This document shows positions 36,796-45,685 of a stretch of DNA of 64,000 nt, piece after piece. The position numbers were made by a program, and so were the translations under genes. The notes beneath the pieces are model-generated. The model was given only the letters and a program-made list of their open reading frames with translations, did no database searches and was not told the origin of the DNA. Numbering within the stretch: position 1 is the first letter of the stretch; the number at the start of each line of letters is the position of its first letter. Source of the stretch: Phreatobacter sp. (lineage in GTDB: Bacteria; Pseudomonadota; Alphaproteobacteria; Rhizobiales; Phreatobacteraceae). The stretch is from the NCBI RefSeq assembly GCF_022843985.1, contig NZ_JALHMP010000003.1, positions 124,001 through 188,000 on the forward strand, read 5' to 3'.

Positions 36796-37866
36796 ATGAC
36801 GCAATCTGCATCCGCCGCGCCAGTGATGCCCCCCGGGGTCTTGCTGGCCTATGATCCGGACAGCGTGGCCCTTGCACGCGCGTGCCGGGACCTGGCCACC
36901 GACATGCCGATCACACAGCTTCCCCACGAAGGCCTGCCGCGCCAGTTGGCGGCCGACGCCTATGGTGCCATCGTCTATTGTGGGGACCTGCGCAACATCG
37001 CGACGGCCCGGGCGGTCCGGGCCCATTCCAGTGCGGTCGCCGGCACGTGCCGGCTCTACTTCGGCCTGACACGCTTCGACCACTGGGCGCGCACGCAGGC
37101 CTTCGCCTTCGGAGCCAGCGGCGTGCATGCCGTCACATGCGGCAAGGACCTGCGCGCGCTTGTCTCGAAGGTGCGATATGGGTTTTCGCCCGAAACCGCC
37201 GACAGCGGCGAGCAGTTCCATGGGATCTTCGCGCTCGGACAGCAAGGCAACCGGCTCAGGGCGGATATGGTCGAGGCTGCCGGCGAGACCGTCATCGACG
37301 AGATCGAATCGATCGGAATCGGCGAATGGCTGAAGAGGGTGCGCGAGCATCACCAGGGAACCTATCAGCACTGCATGACCGTCACCGGGCTTGCCGCCCG
37401 CTATGGCGGATTGCTCGGGTTTTCTCACCGGGACCAGAAGCACCTGACCGAGGCCGCCCTGCTGCACGACATCGGCAAGGCCTTCATTCCGCTCGCCATC
37501 CTCGACAAGCCCGGACGTCTCGACATGAACGAGGTCGAGATCATCCGTGCCCATCCGGTCGAGGGGCACCGCTACCTCGAGGACCTCGCCCAATGTGACC
37601 CCATGGTGCTGGAGAGCGTCCTTCGCCATCACGAGCTTCTCGATGGCAGCGGCTATCCCGATGGCCGGAGCGCCGGCCAGATCTCCGATCTGACGCGCCT
37701 GATCACCATCTGCGACATCTATTCGGCGATGATCGAACAACGCTCCTACAAGGTCTCGCATACGCCCGCCGCGGCCATCGCGGAACTCGAGGCCATGGCC
37801 GGCGCCGGCAAGCTGGATCGGGCTCTGGTGCGCGCCTTCGGCCGCCTGGAGGCCGAACTGGCCTGA
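36796..37866 (+). CDS. HD-GYP domain protein (probable cyclic-di-GMP phosphodiesterase) with a degenerate receiver-like N-terminus
   Basis: A 356-residue protein. Residues about 14-128 look like a receiver fold (LLAYDPDS at the acidic site, YGAIVYCGDLRN near strand 3) but lack a clear phospho-accepting aspartate and lysine set. Residues about 180-355 are an HD-GYP domain: HDIGK at 224-228, AHPVEGH, HHE at 278-280 and DGSGYPDG containing GYP at 286-288. All metal-binding residues appear present, so c-di-GMP hydrolysis is likely. The start is uncertain: ATG 36796 is weakly supported and an in-frame ATG lies at 36751. Confidence 0.88.
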   Translation: MTQSASAAPVMPPGVLLAYDPDSVALARACRDLATDMPITQLPHEGLPRQLAADAYGAIVYCGDLRNIATARAVRAHSSAVAGTCRLYFGLTRFDHWARTQAFAFGASGVHAVTCGKDLRALVSKVRYGFSPETADSGEQFHGIFALGQQGNRLRADMVEAAGETVIDEIESIGIGEWLKRVREHHQGTYQHCMTVTGLAARYGGLLGFSHRDQKHLTEAALLHDIGKAFIPLAILDKPGRLDMNEVEIIRAHPVEGHRYLEDLAQCDPMVLESVLRHHELLDGSGYPDGRSAGQISDLTRLITICDIYSAMIEQRSYKVSHTPAAAIAELEAMAGAGKLDRALVRAFGRLEAELA

Positions 37867-37924
37867 GCCTGACATGGACCTGTGGGAAGCTGCGCCGCTG
37901 CCGGACGCTGTCCTGCCCGCCTCT

Positions 37925-39100
37925 TCAGGTCCCCGCCAGTTGCTGCTCGACCAGCCTTGCGAAGCAGCTCGCGCCGATCGGCAGCAGATCGTCGTTGAAG
38001 TCGTAGTGGCCGTTATGGACCGGCACCGCCTTGTGGGTCTCGGTCACCTGTCCCAGCAGCATGAAGGCGCCGGGAGCCTTCTCGAGATAGTAGGCGAAGT
38101 CCTCGCCGGCGGTGAGCGAAGGCAGGTCGGTCTTGATGAGATCGTCGCCCACCACATCGCGCGCCGCGGCCTCGAAGGCGGAGGCCTCCTCCACCGTGTT
38201 GATGGTCGGCGGATAGGAGCGCTTGTAGTCGAGGATGAGCTCGACACCGTGGGCGGCGCAGAGGCCGTTGACGGTCTGGTGGAAGAGCGCGTCCATCGCC
38301 AGCCGCGTCGCGGGCTTCAGCGTGCGGATGGTGCCGGACATGGTCACCGTCTCGGGAATGACGATCTGCGAGGTTCCCGCATGGAACATGCCGATGGAGA
38401 GCACCACGGTGTCGTGCGGGTCCATACGGCGGCTGACGAGGTTCTGCAGCGCGCCATAGATCTGCACGGCGCAGGGCAAGGGATCGAGCCCGCGATGGGG
38501 CTGGGCGGCATGGCTGGAACGGCCCTTCACGGTGATGGTGAAATAGTCGACCGCCGCCAGCACCGTGCCGGGGCGGATGGCGGCGGTGCCGAGCGGCAGG
38601 TCCCAGGCATTGTGGATGCCATAGACCTGGTCGCAGGGGAATTTCTCGAAGAGCCCGTCGCGCAGCATTTCGGCAGCGCCGGTGAGGCCTTCCTCGGCCG
38701 GCTGGAAGATGAGATGGACGCTGCCGGAGAAGTTGCGCGTCTCGGCGAGATAGCGCGCCGCGCCGAGCAGCATGGTGGTGTGGCCGTCATGGCCGCAGGC
38801 ATGCATGCGGTTCTCGTAGGTGCTCTTGTAGGGCAGGTGGTCGTTGAGTTCCGGCATCGGGAGGGCGTCCATGTCGGCGCGCAGACCGATCTTGCGGTTG
38901 CCCGGCCGGCCGTGGATGACGCCGATGAGGCCGGTCTTGCCGAAGCCGCGATGCACCTCGATGCCCCAGGATTCCAGCTTCTCGGCGACGATGCCGGAGG
39001 TGCGGACCTCCTCGAACCCGATCTCGGGATGGGCGTGGAAATCGCGGCGCCATGCCGTCATCTCGGGGTGGAATGCGGCGATGCGGTCGATGACGGCCAT
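37925..39100 (-). CDS. M20D-family amidohydrolase (hippurate hydrolase/aminoacylase-like)
   Basis: A 391-residue di-metal amidohydrolase. Metal and catalytic residues are visible in GLRADMDALP, HACGHDGHT, FQPAEEGLTGA and near the C-terminus GEDFAYYL. The lid domain carries KGRSSHAAQPHRGLDP. It cleaves N-acyl amino acids or related amides; many relatives are annotated HipO, but the substrate cannot be read. It is the second M20 enzyme in the window. Start at 39100 (MAVIDRIAAF) fits the family better than the longer frame. Confidence 0.9.
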   Translation of the reverse strand: MAVIDRIAAFHPEMTAWRRDFHAHPEIGFEEVRTSGIVAEKLESWGIEVHRGFGKTGLIGVIHGRPGNRKIGLRADMDALPMPELNDHLPYKSTYENRMHACGHDGHTTMLLGAARYLAETRNFSGSVHLIFQPAEEGLTGAAEMLRDGLFEKFPCDQVYGIHNAWDLPLGTAAIRPGTVLAAVDYFTITVKGRSSHAAQPHRGLDPLPCAVQIYGALQNLVSRRMDPHDTVVLSIGMFHAGTSQIVIPETVTMSGTIRTLKPATRLAMDALFHQTVNGLCAAHGVELILDYKRSYPPTINTVEEASAFEAAARDVVGDDLIKTDLPSLTAGEDFAYYLEKAPGAFMLLGQVTETHKAVPVHNGHYDFNDDLLPIGASCFARLVEQQLAGT

Positions 39101-39191
39101 GGCGATGGTCCCGGGTGACGAAGTGAGGCGCAAAGGCTAGCCGGCGGCGGCAATAAGGCAATCCTCAATGCCGCTGAACCGGCCCTGCACC

Positions 39192-39962
39192 TCAGCGGCG
39201 GGCGAGCGGCACGGGCACCTGCCGGCCGTCGACCAGGACGCGGGTGCAGGCGAGGCCGAAGACCGTGCCCAGCAGCGCCTCCGACAGGGTCTCCTCCGGC
39301 GGGCCGGCCGCCATCAGGCGGCCCTGGTCAAGGACCGCGACCGTGTCGGCGAACCGGGCGGCGAGCGTCAGGTCGTGCAGGACGGCGAGAACGGTGCGCC
39401 CCTCGGCGGCGATCTCGCGCAGGAGGCCGAGGACGGCGAGTTGGTGGGCCGGATCGAGGGCGGTGGTCGGCTCGTCGGCGAGGAGGAGCGGCGCCTCGGT
39501 CGCGAGCGCGCGCGCGAGCATCACCCGCGCCCGCTCGCCCCCGGAAAGCTCGGTGACGGGCCGGCCCGCAAGGGCTGCGAGGCCGAGCCGATCGAGGGCC
39601 GCGGCAACAGCCCGCCCGTCCTCGGGCGTCGCCCGGGAGAAGGGATCGCCATGGGGGAGCCGACCGAGCAGGACGGCGTCGCGCACGCTCAAGGCCCAGG
39701 CAAGTTCGGAGCGCTGCGGGAGATAGGCGATGCGGCGCGCCCGTGCCGCCGCGGCTCCCGCGCCGAGCGTCTCGCCACCGAGACGGATGGTGCCGGTGAA
39801 GGGCGCGAGTCCGGCGACGGCCCGCAGCAGGCTCGTCTTGCCGGCGCCGTTCGGGCCGACGACCGCGAGCAGGGCTCCCGCCGCGACCGCGAGCGTGACG
39901 TCACGCAAGACCGGGTGGCCGCCGAGGGACACCGAGACCTGATCGAGGGCGAGGCCGCTCAT
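39192..39962 (-). CDS. Iron-siderophore/heme ABC transporter ATPase (FecE/HmuV-like)
   Basis: A 256-residue ATPase. Walker A GPNGAGKTS, Q-loop YLPQRSEL, signature LSGGERARV, Walker B LLLADEPTTALDP and switch histidine LHDLTLAARF, in FecE/FhuC order. Its start overlaps the permease gene by 4 nt. It energises import of a ferric chelate, heme or cobalamin. No binding protein or TonB receptor gene is next to it, so the ligand is open. Confidence 0.9.
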   Translation of the reverse strand: MSGLALDQVSVSLGGHPVLRDVTLAVAAGALLAVVGPNGAGKTSLLRAVAGLAPFTGTIRLGGETLGAGAAAARARRIAYLPQRSELAWALSVRDAVLLGRLPHGDPFSRATPEDGRAVAAALDRLGLAALAGRPVTELSGGERARVMLARALATEAPLLLADEPTTALDPAHQLAVLGLLREIAAEGRTVLAVLHDLTLAARFADTVAVLDQGRLMAAGPPEETLSEALLGTVFGLACTRVLVDGRQVPVPLARR

Positions 39963-40936
39963 GCACCCTCCTCCGCCCGCCGGATATGCAGGATGCGCCA
40001 CAGGAAGAAGGGCACGCCGACGAGCGCCGTGACGACGCCGGTCTTGATCTCCGTCGTCGCAGGAACGAGGCGCACCAGGATGTCGGCTGCCGTCAGCAGG
40101 GCAGCGCCGGCGAGCGCCGACGGCAGCAGGATGCGGGCGGGATCGGAGCCTGCGGCCCGGCGCACCAGATGCGGCGCGACGAGGCCGACGAAGCCGATGG
40201 CCCCGGTGACAGAGACCGCAGCGCCAACGCCCAGCGCCAGCCCCGCGGCGACGGCGAGGCGGCTGCGCGCAACATCGGTCCCGAGGCTCGCCGCGACCTC
40301 CTCGCCCAGCGTCAGGGCACGGTAGGCCTTGGCCTGTGAGGCGAGCAGCAGCGCGCCGAGCGCCATGAAAGGCCCGGCCAGCGCCAGATGGACGAAGGAG
40401 CGGTCCTCGAGCGAGCCGAGCAGCCAGAAGGCGATCTCGAGGGCGGCGAAGGGGTTGGGCGCGAGATTGAGGACAAGCGCCGTGGCGGCGCCGAAGAAGG
40501 CGTTGAGGGCGAGGCCCGCCAGCAGCAGGACGGTGATGCCGGCACGCTGGCCGGCGACGAGGAAGAGCAGCGCCACGGACACGAAGGCGCCGGCCATGCC
40601 GGCGACCGGCAGTGCCAGCGACAGGGCCGAGGCGCCGCCGAAGGCCAGAACGAGGGCCGAGGCGAAGGCCGCCGCCGCAGGCGCGCCGAACAGGGTCGGC
40701 TCGGCCAGAGGGTTGCGCACGAGCCCCTGCAGCGCGGCGCCGGCCAGGCCGAGCGTCGCCCCGATGGCCAGGGCGAGCAGGGTCCGCGGCAGCCGGATGT
40801 CGGTGACGATGATGGCGGCCGTGCTCTCGCCGCCAGCCAGCCCCTGCAGGACTTCGGCCGGCGGCAGCCAGACGGGTCCCGCCATCAGCGACAGGCCGGC
40901 GAGGAGGATGCACAGAAGGGCCAGCGCCGCCGTCAC
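39959..40936 (-). CDS. FecCD-family ABC transporter permease
   Basis: A 325-residue permease with nine to ten helices. Family features are DIRLPRTLLALAIGATLGLAG and GLVRNPLAEPTLFGAPA near the N-terminus and GAIGFVGLVAPHLVRR before the coupling helix region. The start is GTG, 16 bp after the trmB stop, so it is probably co-transcribed with trmB from the large upstream unit or from its own promoter inside trmB. Partner of the overlapping ATPase. Confidence 0.92.
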   Translation of the reverse strand: MTAALALLCILLAGLSLMAGPVWLPPAEVLQGLAGGESTAAIIVTDIRLPRTLLALAIGATLGLAGAALQGLVRNPLAEPTLFGAPAAAAFASALVLAFGGASALSLALPVAGMAGAFVSVALLFLVAGQRAGITVLLLAGLALNAFFGAATALVLNLAPNPFAALEIAFWLLGSLEDRSFVHLALAGPFMALGALLLASQAKAYRALTLGEEVAASLGTDVARSRLAVAAGLALGVGAAVSVTGAIGFVGLVAPHLVRRAAGSDPARILLPSALAGAALLTAADILVRLVPATTEIKTGVVTALVGVPFFLWRILHIRRAEEGA

Positions 40937-40952
40937 GTCATCTCCCCGGCGG

Positions 40953-41645
40953 TCAGTTGCGCCGGAAGGTCAGATAGCACGGCGTGCGGCCCTCGCGCAG
41001 CGCCTTGGCCTCGTAGCGGGTCGACTGCCAGTTCGGCCAGGGCGTCTTCCAGTCGCTCGCCGTCTCGGCGGCAAAGGTGAAGTCCGGAGCGCGCAGGACA
41101 TGTTCCAGCGTCCAGGCGGCGTAGTGGTCGATGTCGGTGGCGAAGCGGAACTCCCCGCCGGGCTTCAGGATGCGGGCGAACTCGGCGACGGTGTGGTCGC
41201 CGACGAACCGGCGCTTGTGATGGCGCGTCTTCGGCCAGGGATCGGGATAGAGCAGATAGACGAGGTCGAGCGAGGCGTCCGGGAACCAGGGCAGGAGAAG
41301 GCCGGCATCCTTGGTGTGCAGGCGGACATTGTCGATGGTGCCGCGGTCGATCTCGGCCAGCATCTTGGCCATGCCGTTGACAAAGGGCTCGACGCCGACA
41401 AAGCCAAGGCGGGGGAAGGCCGTCGCCTCGCGCACCAGATGCTCGCCACCGCCGAAGCCGATTTCCACCACATAGCCTGCGACCGGGCGGGGAAAGAGCC
41501 CGGCGAGATCGCAGGGCCCGGACGGATCGACGCGCAGGCGCGGCAGCAGGGTCTCGAACAGGTCGGCCTGGTGCGCACGCAGGGGCTTGCCCTTGCGCCG
41601 CCCGAAGAAGGAGCCCTGCCCCGCGAGGCGCTTGTCGTCGGTCAT
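40953..41645 (-). CDS. trmB: tRNA (guanine-N7-)-methyltransferase
   Basis: A 230-residue SAM-dependent enzyme methylating G46 of tRNA. The SAM site is EIGFGGGEHL, followed by VGVEPFVNGMAKML. YPDPWPKTRHHKRRF and the C-terminal RYEAKALREGR are diagnostic. It follows metK after a terminator and a REP-like palindrome. ATG 41645 gives the normal length; upstream in-frame sequence lies in the repeat region. Confidence 0.95.
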   Translation of the reverse strand: MTDDKRLAGQGSFFGRRKGKPLRAHQADLFETLLPRLRVDPSGPCDLAGLFPRPVAGYVVEIGFGGGEHLVREATAFPRLGFVGVEPFVNGMAKMLAEIDRGTIDNVRLHTKDAGLLLPWFPDASLDLVYLLYPDPWPKTRHHKRRFVGDHTVAEFARILKPGGEFRFATDIDHYAAWTLEHVLRAPDFTFAAETASDWKTPWPNWQSTRYEAKALREGRTPCYLTFRRN

Positions 41646-41707
41646 GATCGAATGCGGTGTCCCGGACATCCACGAAGTCTGCTGGCGCATCCGGTTACAA
41701 GTCGCGG

Positions 41708-41730
41708 ATGCCCGGGACAAGCCCGGGCAT
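41708..41730. repeat. REP-like palindrome between metK and trmB
   Basis: ATGCCCGGG (41708-41716) and its inverse in GCCCGGGCAT (41721-41730) form a 9-bp palindrome, differing from the copy at 27511-27533 by one base. CATCCACGAAGT about 47 bp to the left matches the spacer of the composite element at 27449-27533, so this is a second, partly decayed copy. Confidence 0.75.
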
Positions 41731-41762
41731 CACGCAAGGTGGGCGGCGCCGGCCAACACAAC

Positions 41763-41787
41763 AGAAAAGGGGGCCAGGGGCCCCCTT
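41763..41787 (-). terminator. Intrinsic terminator of metK
   Basis: AAGGGGGCC (41767-41775) and GGCCCCCTT (41779-41787) form a perfect 9-bp stem with a 3-nt loop. On the minus strand the stem ends in CTTTTCTGTT. It lies 26 bp beyond the metK stop. Confidence 0.8.
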
Positions 41788-41812
41788 CCCTTCAACATGC
41801 GGACCGTTCGCC

Positions 41813-43078
41813 TCAGGCGGCGACGGCTTCCTTCAGCTTGGCGACGAGGTCGGTCTTCTCCCAGGAGAAGCCGCCATCACGGGACGCCTTGCGGCCGAAA
41901 TGGCCGTAGGCCGAGGTGCGGGCATAGATGGCCTTGTTCAGGCCGAGATGCTCGCGGATGCCGCGCGGCGAAAGATCCATGACCTCGGCCAGCGCCTTCT
42001 CGATCTTCGCCTCGTCGATGCCGGCCTTGCCCGTGCCGTGCAGGTCGACATAGATCGACAGCGGCTTGGCGACGCCGATGGCATAGGCCAGCTGGATGGT
42101 GCAGCGGTCAGCCAACTTGGCGGCGACGACGTTCTTGGCGAGGTAGCGCGCCGCATAGGCGGCGGAGCGGTCGACCTTGGTCGGATCCTTGCCGGAGAAG
42201 GCACCGCCGCCATGGGGGGCCGCGCCGCCATAGGTGTCGACGATGATCTTGCGGCCGGTGAGGCCGGCGTCGCCGTCCGGGCCGCCGATGACGAACTTGC
42301 CGGTGGGATTGATCCACCACTTGCAGTCCTTGGCGATCTCCAGGCCCTCCAGCGTCTCGCGGATCACCGGCTCGACGATCTTCTGGACGTCCTTCGAGGT
42401 CAGCTTTTCGTCGAGATGCTGGGTCGACAGCACGATCTGCGTGACAGCGGCGGGCTTGCCGTTCTCATAGCGGATGGTGACCTGGCTCTTGGCGTCCGGG
42501 CCAAGCTTGCCGCAATTGCGCTCACCGGCCTTGCGGTACTTGGTCAGGTTCTCGAGGATCTTGTGGGCGTAGTAGAGCGGCGCCGGCATGAGTTCCGGGG
42601 TCTCGCGGCAGGCATAGCCGAACATGATGCCCTGGTCGCCGGCACCCACGTCCTTGTTGCCGGCCTCGTCGACGCCCTGGGCGATGTCGGCGGATTGCGG
42701 ATGCAGCAGAACGTCGATCTTCGCCTTCTTCCAGTGGAAGCCGTCCTGCTCGTAGCCGATCGCCTTGATCGCCTTGCGGGCCGCCGACTTGAACTTGGAG
42801 GGATTGACGACCGGATTGCCGTGCGCGTCCTTCACGACCTTGCCGTCCTTGCCCTTCTTCAGCAGCGAATCCGGCACGCGGACCTCACCGGCGATGACGA
42901 CGCGGTTGGTCGTGGCCAGCGTCTCGCAAGCGATGCGCACGGAGGCGGCGGGAACGCCGGCCTTGGCAGCCTCCTTGAAGACCAGGTCGACGATCTCGTC
43001 AGAGATGCGATCACAGACCTTGTCCGGATGGCCTTCAGACACGGATTCCGAGGTGAACAGGTAGGAACTGCGGGACAC
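41813..43078 (-). CDS. metK: S-adenosylmethionine synthetase
   Basis: A 421-residue enzyme making SAM from methionine and ATP. It carries [16 protein letters not shown] at the N-terminus, [12 protein letters not shown], and the P-loop-like [18 protein letters not shown]. The length suits alphaproteobacterial MetK with its extended insert around residues 75-95. GGAGGACG precedes the start. It lies between the HTH regulator and trmB; the 259-bp upstream leader contains a stable GC hairpin. Confidence 0.97.
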   Translation of the reverse strand: MSRSSYLFTSESVSEGHPDKVCDRISDEIVDLVFKEAAKAGVPAASVRIACETLATTNRVVIAGEVRVPDSLLKKGKDGKVVKDAHGNPVVNPSKFKSAARKAIKAIGYEQDGFHWKKAKIDVLLHPQSADIAQGVDEAGNKDVGAGDQGIMFGYACRETPELMPAPLYYAHKILENLTKYRKAGERNCGKLGPDAKSQVTIRYENGKPAAVTQIVLSTQHLDEKLTSKDVQKIVEPVIRETLEGLEIAKDCKWWINPTGKFVIGGPDGDAGLTGRKIIVDTYGGAAPHGGGAFSGKDPTKVDRSAAYAARYLAKNVVAAKLADRCTIQLAYAIGVAKPLSIYVDLHGTGKAGIDEAKIEKALAEVMDLSPRGIREHLGLNKAIYARTSAYGHFGRKASRDGGFSWEKTDLVAKLKEAVAA

Positions 43079-43165
43079 GAAACGTCCTCCAGAAGCAAAG
43101 GCCCGCGGTTATGGCGGGGCGAGGCGCCGTCGTTATCGGTGGCACCATGAACCGGATTTGAACAT

Positions 43166-43189
43166 CCGCGCGCCTGAGAAGCCGCGCGG
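43166..43189 (-). promoter_or_regulatory. Stable hairpin in the metK leader
   Basis: CCGCGCG (43166-43172) and CGCGCGG (43183-43189) form a perfect 7-bp stem with a 10-nt loop, in the 259-bp gap between the HTH gene and metK. No known SAM riboswitch pattern is visible, so this is only a structural candidate. Confidence 0.35.
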
Positions 43190-43337
43190 CTGCCGGGGAC
43201 GCACGCATCGTCCGGCGCCCAAGACGGGCGAGGTTCTGGCAACAGCTTGTTCGGCGGTCAAGTCCGAATATGGCAAAAAGGCCGGTTCGTTCGCAAAAAA
43301 GAACGTCCGTGACCTTTTTCTCCGGCGAAATCCGATG

Positions 43338-43757
43338 TCAGGCGGATTCTTCCTCGTCACCAGCGAAGGCGCTGACGAGATCGACGATCTTGCGGCGGAC
43401 CTTGGGATTCTTGATGCGGATGAACGCCCGGTTCAGCGCAAGGCCCTCGCTCGTCGACAGGAAGTCCGACACATAGGACGCTGCGGCGACGTCTGAGAAG
43501 CCTCCTTCAGGGGCCGGTTCACCCGAGGGTGCGCCCTCGAAAAAGAAGGAGACGGGAACCGAGAGAATGGCGCCGATCTGCTGGAGCCGGCTTGCGCCGA
43601 TTCGATTCGTGCCCTTCTCGTATTTCTGCACCTGCTGGAAGGTCAGGCCAAGGCGCTCGCCCAGTTTTTCCTGGCTCATGCCGAGCATCATGCGACGCAT
43701 GCGCACTCGACTTCCAACGTGCTTGTCGATCGGGTTCGGGGACTTCTTCACTACCAT
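43338..43757 (-). CDS. XRE-family helix-turn-helix regulator
   Basis: A 139-residue protein. Residues about 20-75 form a Cro/CI-type helix-turn-helix (SQEKLGERLGLTFQQVQKYEKG). The C-terminal half is a conserved alphaproteobacterial tail (VSDFLSTSEGLALNRAFIRI, then KVRRKIVDLVSAFAG). In many Hyphomicrobiales this gene lies between lnt and metK, as here. Its target is unknown; metK downstream is an obvious candidate. GGAGAG is 6 nt before the start at 43757. Confidence 0.9.
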   Translation of the reverse strand: MVVKKSPNPIDKHVGSRVRMRRMMLGMSQEKLGERLGLTFQQVQKYEKGTNRIGASRLQQIGAILSVPVSFFFEGAPSGEPAPEGGFSDVAAASYVSDFLSTSEGLALNRAFIRIKNPKVRRKIVDLVSAFAGDEEESA

Positions 43758-43975
43758 CAAAGACTCTCCGTGCCTCCGCACGCCTTCAAGAAACCCACCC
43801 GAGAAGCCCCCCGGCTTCGCAACGTCGCCTGTATGGTCGAACGCCGCAGTGCGACCATATCACCCACATCACGCGGTACCAAATGCCGACGGGAGGGGGG
43901 CACTCTGGCATCTTTCAGTTTGCTTATGGCTAATTGTGCAGATCGTTACAAGTAAATTGACGATCGGCCTCGGCG

Positions 43976-45589
43976 TCAGGTCGGATGCAGACCCGTCCGG
44001 CGGCTCCGCCGCAGCAGGATCAGGACCAGACCAAGGGCGGCGACGGCCAGAGGAACGTGGCCGGCACGTGCAAAAAAAGTGGGTTGGAGGGCTTTTGGCA
44101 GATCCGCATCGAGAACGTCACGGGTGCCCAGCGGCAGGGCACGCAGCGTCCGGCCCAGTGGATCGACCACCCCGGAAATCCCACTATTTGCGGCACGAAT
44201 CACCGGCAGCCCCTCTTCGATCGCGCGCACGGCGGTCTGGTGCATGTGCTGGAACGGCCCGGGCGTGAAGCCGAACCAGGCATCGTTGGTGAGGTTGAGG
44301 AGCCATTGCGGCCTGAGATCGGCGGCTGTGGCGGCACCGGGAAAGATCACCTCGTAGCAGATAAGGATGCCGACCGGCGGGATCCCCGGCACGAGAAGCG
44401 TGCGACGACGGTCACCGGCGGAAAAACCGCCGCGCTGGCGCGTGATGGCTTCCAGGCCAAGCGACTCCAGACGCTCCTGAAACGGCAGATATTCCCCAAA
44501 GGGAACCAGATGAACCTTGTCGTAGGTCTGGTTGATGACCCCGTGGTGGTCGATCACATAGGCCGAATTGAAGACGCGCGGCTCGCTTCGACCGGGCAGA
44601 GGCTCGTCCGGACGCGCGGCGCCGGTGATCAGTGTCACGCCCGGCGGGATCAGGTCGGCGATCTTCGACAGCGCCTCGCGATCCCAGATGAGGAAGAAGG
44701 GGAAGGCCGATTCGGGCCAGATCAGGTGGGTAACGTCACGCAGGCCCGAGCGCTCCGGCGAGGTCGCCTTGTCGGAGAGTTCGGCGTAGCGGGCGAGGAT
44801 CTCGTCACGGGCCTCCGGACGGAAGCGCTGGTCCTGGGGGATGGCCGGCTGGACGATCCGCAGCTTGACGCCGGGGACGAAGGCGATCTCCGTCGCCGAA
44901 ACACGCCAGCCGCCGAACAGCGCCAGGCACATCAGCGACAGCACCGCCCCGGTCGGCACGGCGAAGCGCACGGTGGGCGTCGCCTCCTCGTCCCCCATCA
45001 CGGTGGGGGCCGCGAAGACGAGAATCGTGATCAGAGTCAAGCCGTAGACGCCGACCAGGGCGGCACCCTGGGCGAGCCAGACATACTGGGTCAGGGCATA
45101 GCCGTAGAGGTTCCAGGGAAAGCCGGTCAGGACCGTGCCACGCAGAAATTCGGCGAGGGTCAGGCCGAGGGCGAGTGCCAGGATGCGCCGCGCGCCCGGA
45201 CGCCAAAGGAGCCGCGCCACCATCGCCCCGAAGGCCGTGAACAGGGCGAGACCGGCCGGCAGCAGCATGACGGCGGCCGGCAGAAGCCAGGCGAAACGGT
45301 CGGCCTCGACGAGGAAGGCGGCACCCACCCACCAAAGACCGGCGAGGTGATAGCCGAAGCCGAACCACCAGCCCGTCCGGCCAGCGGCGAGCAGCGTCCG
45401 CCAGCCGCCGCCCGCGGCGGAAGCGCCGTCGAGCAGCCAGACGAGAACGGGGAAGCTGACGGCGAGGACCGGAAAGACGCCGAACGGCGGCATGGCGAAG
45501 GCGGCGAGGGCGCCGGTGCCGAAGGCCAGCCCCGTCCGCTTCCATCCCCAGGCGAGGATGACCGTGCGCGCCAGACCGCCGACCGTCAC
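43976..45589 (-). CDS. lnt: Apolipoprotein N-acyltransferase
   Basis: A 537-residue inner-membrane enzyme adding the third acyl chain to lipoproteins. About six to seven helices occupy residues 18-225, followed by a periplasmic nitrilase-like domain with the catalytic triad E293 (WPES), K358 (YDKVHLVPFGEYLPF) and C411 (ICYE), and a final C-terminal helix. The start is GTG. It follows corC after 96 bp in the conserved order phoH-ybeY-corC-lnt. Confidence 0.95.
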   Translation of the reverse strand: MTVGGLARTVILAWGWKRTGLAFGTGALAAFAMPPFGVFPVLAVSFPVLVWLLDGASAAGGGWRTLLAAGRTGWWFGFGYHLAGLWWVGAAFLVEADRFAWLLPAAVMLLPAGLALFTAFGAMVARLLWRPGARRILALALGLTLAEFLRGTVLTGFPWNLYGYALTQYVWLAQGAALVGVYGLTLITILVFAAPTVMGDEEATPTVRFAVPTGAVLSLMCLALFGGWRVSATEIAFVPGVKLRIVQPAIPQDQRFRPEARDEILARYAELSDKATSPERSGLRDVTHLIWPESAFPFFLIWDREALSKIADLIPPGVTLITGAARPDEPLPGRSEPRVFNSAYVIDHHGVINQTYDKVHLVPFGEYLPFQERLESLGLEAITRQRGGFSAGDRRRTLLVPGIPPVGILICYEVIFPGAATAADLRPQWLLNLTNDAWFGFTPGPFQHMHQTAVRAIEEGLPVIRAANSGISGVVDPLGRTLRALPLGTRDVLDADLPKALQPTFFARAGHVPLAVAALGLVLILLRRSRRTGLHPT

Positions 45590-45685
45590 GGGGCGGCGCC
45601 CGCATGGGATCGGGGCGAATCGGGCAATGTTCCGCTCATGGGCCCCGTGTCCGACAGCGCGGCCACGGGGTCAAGCGGCCCCCGC

